NCBI GenBank assembly: GCA_964592815.1
Contig: CAZQGE010000028.1
Location: 1-17,501, forward strand
Direction of reading: 5' to 3'
DNA from: CAZQGE01 sp964592815
GTDB lineage: Bacteria > Bacillota > Clostridia > Christensenellales > CAG-917
DNA: 17,501 bases
Made by a program: the position numbers and the translations under genes. A model generated the notes under the pieces. It worked only from the letters and a program-made list of their open reading frames with translations, did no database searches and was not told the origin of the DNA. Positions 14,196 through 17,501 of this stretch are shown one piece after another; the first letter of the stretch is position 1; the number at the start of each line of letters is the position of its first letter.

Positions 14196-14969
14196 TTAAG
14201 TTGGAACTTTCTCACTGTTTTGAATAATTTCAACCTTACAAGCAGATATAAAAGCAGGATTTACATTTTTACCCGTAACCAAAACAATCATTCCAAATTC
14301 GTTTTTTAGAACATTTCCATTGCCTAGAGATACGTTGCCGAGTTTAAGGTTAACTTTTTCTGTTCCTACTGGCAATGCTTGTCGGACGGCTTCTTCGCAA
14401 TTTGTTTGGCAGTCTGTTGACAAATCGGATGGTGTTGGAAGGTAAGTGATTGTGTCATCGTAATTTGCGCCTGAAATTGAAATGGACGCAATTCTGCAAA
14501 GCTGAACCATCTTTTTCGTTTTATCTGATGAATTGCTTAAAACAAGCAGTCCACCATTGTCATACGTTGGATAAACAGACGAAAGTAATCCCGATACACT
14601 TCCGCCACTTTCGACGTTGACGGTTGCGGTTTTAGATGGATATTTTGTTATAAGTTGAGATATAACATATTTCATTTGTTGCTCGCAAATGCAACTTGTG
14701 CAAGGCGGACAAACTCCATCTTCACCTTTTTCACCTTTTGGAATGATAAAATCCAAGGTATGATTCGGCGAACCTGTGGTGTCGATGACTTGCGCGCTTG
14801 TTCCTGCCTCGCCAGTTATGGTATATCTGACTGTTATAGTATCGCTTTGACCTGCTGGGCCTTCGGGACCTTGAGGACATATTTGGCAATTTGTAGGGTA
14901 GGCACTATGGTTAAAACAATCAATTTCTTGATGACGTTTGCTGTTTGAATTGTTGCAAAAATTAAACAT
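14196..14969 (-). CDS. Cys-rich collagen-like protein, probable spore-surface component
   Basis: The 257-residue protein has two very short Gly-X-Y stretches: GPEGPAG (34-40) and GEKGEDG (79-85). Between them lies a segment ending in TLDFIIPKG, typical of bacterial collagen-like and exosporium-type proteins, where such segments link collagen repeats. Twelve cysteines are present, including a cluster at 87, 90, 93 and 95 (CPPCTSCIC) and an N-terminal group at 5, 18, 28 and 31. The C-terminal 150 residues are beta-rich and rich in Ser/Thr, perhaps a trimeric head domain. No signal peptide, membrane span or LPXTG motif is visible, as expected for a protein deposited on spores from within the mother cell. 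AAGGAG precedes the ATG. Its position beside cwlJ-gerQ supports a spore-surface role; a phage fibre or adhesin is the alternative. Confidence 0.65.
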   Translation of the reverse strand: MFNFCNNSNSKRHQEIDCFNHSAYPTNCQICPQGPEGPAGQSDTITVRYTITGEAGTSAQVIDTTGSPNHTLDFIIPKGEKGEDGVCPPCTSCICEQQMKYVISQLITKYPSKTATVNVESGGSVSGLLSSVYPTYDNGGLLVLSNSSDKTKKMVQLCRIASISISGANYDDTITYLPTPSDLSTDCQTNCEEAVRQALPVGTEKVNLKLGNVSLGNGNVLKNEFGMIVLVTGKNVNPAFISACKVEIIQNSEKVPT

Positions 14970-15023
14970 TATTCAATTCTCCTTATCGTTATGTACCTAT
15001 TTTAATCTATGAAATAAAAACAA

Positions 15024-15050
15024 AAAACGACAGCTAAACGCTATCGTTTT
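15024..15050 (-). terminator. Rho-independent terminator after the EFR1-type gene
   Basis: On the minus strand an 11-pair stem with one mismatch (AAAACGATAGC with GCTGTCGTTTT, loop GTTTA) is followed by a T-rich run (TTTTTTGTTTTT). It lies about 30 bases after the stop of the ferredoxin-type gene. Confidence 0.85.
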
Positions 15051-15078
15051 AGAGTTTTTTGGTTGATATTTTATAAGT

Positions 15079-15831
15079 TTAGTCCACGTTTAGGTAGTAT
15101 CTGCCTTTCTTTTGAGTTTTGTTACCATATTCGATTGCTCTTTGCGGGCAAATACTAATGCACGCCATACATTGTGTGCAATTATTATGCCAAGTAGGTT
15201 TGCCGTCTTTCAAAGTAATGTTTTTCAGCGGACAAATATTTTCACACATACCGCAACCAACGCATTTGTCTGTTGCAAAGTATTTTTTATCATTGACAAA
15301 CAACGGATAAAATATGTCGTTGACTAAACTGCTTTTAAGTTTATCAACAGCAGAAGTTTTCTTTTTTATGACGAAACTCTTTTTGTTGCTTATTTTTGCG
15401 CATATTTCTTTGATTAGAGTATCTGCATCAGCCATTTTTTTGGTAACAGTTGCTTCGTCGTTTGTGTCAAACATAGCAATATAATTGTCAGGCATTACGA
15501 CTTCTACAAAGCCTTTAAGAGTCCATTTCTTTTCAGCGCAATCTTGCTCAATATATTTTATTGCGTTTGACGATTCAGCACCACAAGTCATAACGTAATA
15601 AACGTTTTCGACATCGCCAAAATTTGCTTTTGAAATGTAGTCTTTGACAACTCTTGGAATTCTCCACGCATATGTTGGAATAACAAAAATTACATTTTTA
15701 TTTTGACTTGTTGCATTCAAATTGTTTGATTTCAAGGCGTCGTTGATTGAAAACAACTGTTCGTCTAAAATTTTTGACATTTGTTTGGCAACGTATTTGC
15801 TGTTGCCTGTACCCGTAAAATAATAAATCAT
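15079..15831 (-). CDS. EFR1-family flavodoxin-ferredoxin fusion protein
   Basis: The 250-residue product begins with a flavodoxin-like domain whose FMN phosphate loop is YYFTGTGNS (3-11). VIFVIPTYAWRIP and YYVMTCGAESSNA are the other flavin-site loops. The C-terminal quarter carries two complete CX2CX2CX3C clusters at Cys190/193/196/200 and Cys218/221/224/228, each able to bind a [4Fe-4S] centre. Proteins of this design (EFR1 type) are cytosolic electron carriers common in anaerobic Firmicutes; the redox partner is unknown. The gene starts 11 bases after mscL with AGGTG upstream of the ATG and is probably cotranscribed with it, although no functional link is evident. A strong terminator follows. 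Confidence 0.9.
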   Translation of the reverse strand: MIYYFTGTGNSKYVAKQMSKILDEQLFSINDALKSNNLNATSQNKNVIFVIPTYAWRIPRVVKDYISKANFGDVENVYYVMTCGAESSNAIKYIEQDCAEKKWTLKGFVEVVMPDNYIAMFDTNDEATVTKKMADADTLIKEICAKISNKKSFVIKKKTSAVDKLKSSLVNDIFYPLFVNDKKYFATDKCVGCGMCENICPLKNITLKDGKPTWHNNCTQCMACISICPQRAIEYGNKTQKKGRYYLNVD

Positions 15832-15842
15832 ATATGCACCTG

Positions 15843-16463
15843 CTATTTATTTTCTTCTTTTTTATTTTGATGCTTTAATTCTTCCAAAATTTCAGCAAGC
15901 AATTTTTCTATGTTTGGAGTTGTAACACTAGGTTTGCTTTCGACTAAATTTTGAGCCACCATAGCAATGTCTTGCGATTCTGGAATTGCTTCTGCTTGTG
16001 GCTGGACAGCCTCAACAACAGCTTTCTGCACATTCTTTTTTGAGCTTAGTTTCTTAAAGTCTTTTTCGAATTCTTTTTTGGCTTCGACACCCACCTTTTT
16101 GGCTTCCTCTCCAATTTTTTTTGCGCTGTTAACTGCTTTTATGATTAAAAACAAGACTAAAGCTGTCAAAATAAAGGTTATAATTGCCGAAATAACCGCG
16201 CCCCAATCAAGTATTAAGGCTTGTGTTATTATTGTGCCGTCAGCCGCAGTAACCGCGGGACGAAGAACAGTTTGCAGTCCCGTTCCACTATTTGAGATTG
16301 GTATCAAGTTTATAAGGGGTTTAAGAATGCCGTTGACAAGCGCAGAAACAATTGATGTAAATGCGCCACCGATAATGACGCCAACTGCCAAATCAAGGGC
16401 GCTGCCTTTGTTTATAAATGACTTAAACTCATTCCAAAGCTTTCTTTCGCGTTTCTTTTTCAT
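15843..16463 (-). CDS. mscL: Large-conductance mechanosensitive channel MscL, long-linker form
   Basis: The 206-residue protein has the MscL hallmarks: the N-terminal amphipathic segment LWNEFKSFINKGSALDLAVG (9-28), the first helix with GVIIGGAFTSIVSALVNGIL (28-47), a periplasmic-side loop (about 52-86), and the second helix WGAVISAIITFILTALVLFLII (87-108). The C-terminal coiled helix EKLLAEILEELK (186-197) matches the cytoplasmic bundle. Usual MscL is about 130-150 residues; here a Lys/Glu/Ala-rich linker of about 70 residues separates the second helix from the bundle. As a pentamer it opens under membrane tension to release solutes in osmotic downshock. The start has GGAGG five bases upstream and a clear promoter. 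Confidence 0.95.
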   Translation of the reverse strand: MKKKRERKLWNEFKSFINKGSALDLAVGVIIGGAFTSIVSALVNGILKPLINLIPISNSGTGLQTVLRPAVTAADGTIITQALILDWGAVISAIITFILTALVLFLIIKAVNSAKKIGEEAKKVGVEAKKEFEKDFKKLSSKKNVQKAVVEAVQPQAEAIPESQDIAMVAQNLVESKPSVTTPNIEKLLAEILEELKHQNKKEENK

Positions 16464-16484
16464 ATCAACCTCCGATTTTAACTA

Positions 16485-16513
16485 ATTATAGCACTATATT
16501 TAGGGCTTTACAA
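16485..16513 (-). promoter_or_regulatory. Sigma-A promoter of mscL
   Basis: On the minus strand TTGTAA (16508-16513, 4/6 match) and a perfect TATAAT (16485-16490) are 17 bases apart, with TGC before the -10 box giving an extended -10. Transcription would start near 16478, leaving a short leader with GGAGG before the ATG of mscL. Confidence 0.7.
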
Positions 16514-16576
16514 ACCAAAAATTGTTAAGAGGAGAATTAAAAATGCTTTAGTCTAAGTTACTCTTTGTTAAAAATA

Positions 16577-16598
16577 AACACGCATATTTGAGCGTGTT
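16577..16598 (-). terminator. Rho-independent terminator after the MGMT-family gene
   Basis: On the minus strand AACACGC and GCGTGTT form a seven-pair stem with an eight-base loop, followed by TATTTTT. It lies about 45 bases after the stop of the MGMT-family gene and separates it from the mscL promoter. Confidence 0.7.
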
Positions 16599-16642
16599 AA
16601 GTGTGTTTAAGGTTTCAATCAAATTTAATGAACAAAAAGCAA

Positions 16643-16951
16643 TTATTTTCCGTCCCAAAGGTATCTGTTTAGGTCAACTGAAAAGTTGTCGAAAACAATA
16701 ATTCCGTCCGCTTCAAGTCTGCGTTTATGTTCTTCAATTCCTCCAAAGGCGAATGCTTTTGCAAGCATTCCGAAACGATTTACAACTCTGAAACAAGGGA
16801 TTTCTTGTTGGTTTGGGTTAAAGTGCAGCGCATAACCAACAGCGCGCGACGCTTTTGGTGAACCGCAAAGAAAAGCAATTTGACCATAAGTTGCAACTTT
16901 TCCTTTTGGTATTCTTTTAACTTGTTCGTAAACCACGTCGTAAAAACTCAT
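16643..16951 (-). CDS. MGMT-family alkyltransferase-like protein with PCFRV active site
   Basis: The 102-residue product is a lone C-terminal DNA-binding domain of the O6-alkylguanine-DNA alkyltransferase family. It has the winged-helix segment IPKGKVATYGQIAFLCG (14-30), the Arg finger in SRAVGYAL (35-42), and the active-site segment IPCFRVVN (51-58). The acceptor Cys53 is kept, but the His that activates it in the usual PCHRV is Phe here. The segment AFAFGG then replaces the usual substrate-loop Gly-rich motif. It may repair or only recognise alkylated guanine, like the alkyltransferase-like proteins in which Cys is replaced. The ribosome site is weak. It is downstream of the TfoX-type gene and may be transcribed with it. 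Confidence 0.88.
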   Translation of the reverse strand: MSFYDVVYEQVKRIPKGKVATYGQIAFLCGSPKASRAVGYALHFNPNQQEIPCFRVVNRFGMLAKAFAFGGIEEHKRRLEADGIIVFDNFSVDLNRYLWDGK

Positions 16952-17073
16952 AAGTTTAGTTTGTCCTGTTTAGTCTGCGTTATGCAGGGAGTTGGTGTTA
17001 AGGTTGAGGTGTACCTCTATCCGTTATGCTAAGCGTTGCCCTAAAAATTTTCAGCATTCTAAAAATGTAAGAA
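16952..17073. other. Structured, relatively G+C-rich spacer between the TfoX-type and MGMT genes
   Basis: Bases 16974-17042 have 34 G or C of 69, well above their surroundings. The stretch holds the dyad GAGGT-GT-ACCTC (17006-17017), the small hairpin CTGC-GTTAT-GCAG, and CGTTATGC twice in direct orientation (16978-16985 and 17022-17029). A 16-codon + frame (16982-17032) runs through it. I recognise no RNA family or mobile element. It could be a leader structure of the MGMT gene, a small RNA, or the remains of an inserted repeat. Confidence 0.3.
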
Positions 17074-17388
17074 TTACACCTTTTTAGTTTTTTTGCAGAC
17101 GTAAGCTCTTTCTAAATTAAGTACAACTTCATTTGTCAAATCTGTGTTTTCAATGTCCAAAATATAATACTCTTTTGCTCCGTCATAAGGAAAACCGCAT
17201 TCTGAATTGCACATAATTTCGTCAAGTTCTTTTATTTTTTTGACAAAAACATTATTGTCGCAAACAAGCAAAATCGGTTTGCTGTTTACATATACCATAT
17301 ATTCGCCAAACATTTTTTTGTAGCAAACGTCAAAGTTGCCTTTTAGTTGTTCACAAACAAATTCAACGTAATCTTTTGTTGTAGCCAT
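17074..17388 (-). CDS. TfoX/Sxy N-terminal-domain protein
   Basis: The 104-residue protein matches the TfoX N-terminal domain: an initial helix (DYVEFVCEQLKG), the characteristic KKMFGEYMVYVNSKPILLVCDNNVFVK (24-50), and GFPYDGAKEYYILDIEN (about 65-81). In gamma-proteobacteria the two-domain Sxy/TfoX protein promotes competence gene expression with CRP, but single-domain forms like this one are common in Firmicutes and have no established function. No C-terminal domain is present. The ATG at 17388 has GGAG five bases upstream. The MGMT-family gene lies 122 bases downstream on the same strand without a good terminator between them. Confidence 0.88.
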   Translation of the reverse strand: MATTKDYVEFVCEQLKGNFDVCYKKMFGEYMVYVNSKPILLVCDNNVFVKKIKELDEIMCNSECGFPYDGAKEYYILDIENTDLTNEVVLNLERAYVCKKTKKV

Positions 17389-17459
17389 AATTCTCCAAAT
17401 TTTGCTTTTTTATTATTACAAAGGCATATATTAAGCAAAGTCTTATTTATAAGAATGAT

Positions 17460-17489
17460 AAAGTATTTTTCATTTAAGGGAAATACTTT
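17460..17489. repeat. Inverted repeat at the right edge
   Basis: AAAGTATTT and AAATACTTT form a perfect nine-pair A+T stem with a 12-base loop. It lies about 70 bases upstream of the TfoX-type gene and could be the terminator of a gene beyond the right edge or an operator. The bases from 17389 to 17501 hold no gene, and I see no clear promoter. Confidence 0.35.
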
Positions 17490-17501
17490 TTCGGGCAAAA
17501 G

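Noticed and set aside
15967..16485. 172-codon + strand frame opposite mscL
   Set aside because: It lies fully on the opposite strand of a clear mscL and has the composition of a mirror frame, with no recognisable domain.
1..17501. CRISPR array, insertion sequence or transposase
   Set aside because: No regularly spaced repeats, terminal inverted repeats or transposase motifs were seen anywhere in the window.

Overview
The window looks like a low-G+C, endospore-forming member of the Firmicutes (Clostridia-like). The DNA is strongly A+T-rich and the standard genetic code fits. A germination hydrolase of the CwlJ/SleB type sits directly upstream of a GerQ-like spore coat gene, and next to them is a short collagen-repeat protein of the kind found on spore surfaces. 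The genus cannot be named from sequence alone.

Left part (about 1-12714, all + strand): a surface-polysaccharide cluster. In order it holds a Wzy-like repeat-unit polymerase, a family 2 glycosyltransferase, an unusual 896-residue fusion of a Wzx-type flippase with a complete ATP-grasp ligase, a second stand-alone ATP-grasp ligase, and an SDR-type nucleotide-sugar epimerase/dehydratase. A 658-residue protein built like a phage tail fibre or baseplate protein follows. The cluster ends with a three-gene set: a VioA-like sugar aminotransferase, RmlA and RmlB. That last set has its own good sigma-A promoter and is by itself enough to make a dTDP-4-amino-4,6-dideoxyhexose (viosamine type). rmlC and rmlD are not in the window. 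The ligases probably add an amide-linked substituent to the repeat unit or its precursor; their substrates are unknown.

Middle (12715-13260): two A+T-rich spacers around a minus-strand tRNA-Arg(CCU). The first spacer contains a start-less 61-codon open frame; the second carries dispersed A+T inverted repeats and a probable tRNA promoter.

Right part (13261-17388, all - strand): read in the direction of transcription, this is a TfoX N-terminal-domain protein and an MGMT-family protein with a PCFRV active-site motif, then a terminator. A promoter follows for mscL (long C-terminal linker) and a flavodoxin/2x[4Fe-4S] EFR1-type protein, closed by a terminator. After these come the collagen-like protein with its terminator, and finally cwlJ-gerQ.

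The most unusual items are the flippase::ATP-grasp fusion beside its full-length paralog, the lone phage-tail-like gene within a sugar cluster, and the closeness of an amino-sugar pathway to spore-coat genes. The last recalls glycosylated collagen-like spore proteins in Bacillus, but here the link is only inferred.
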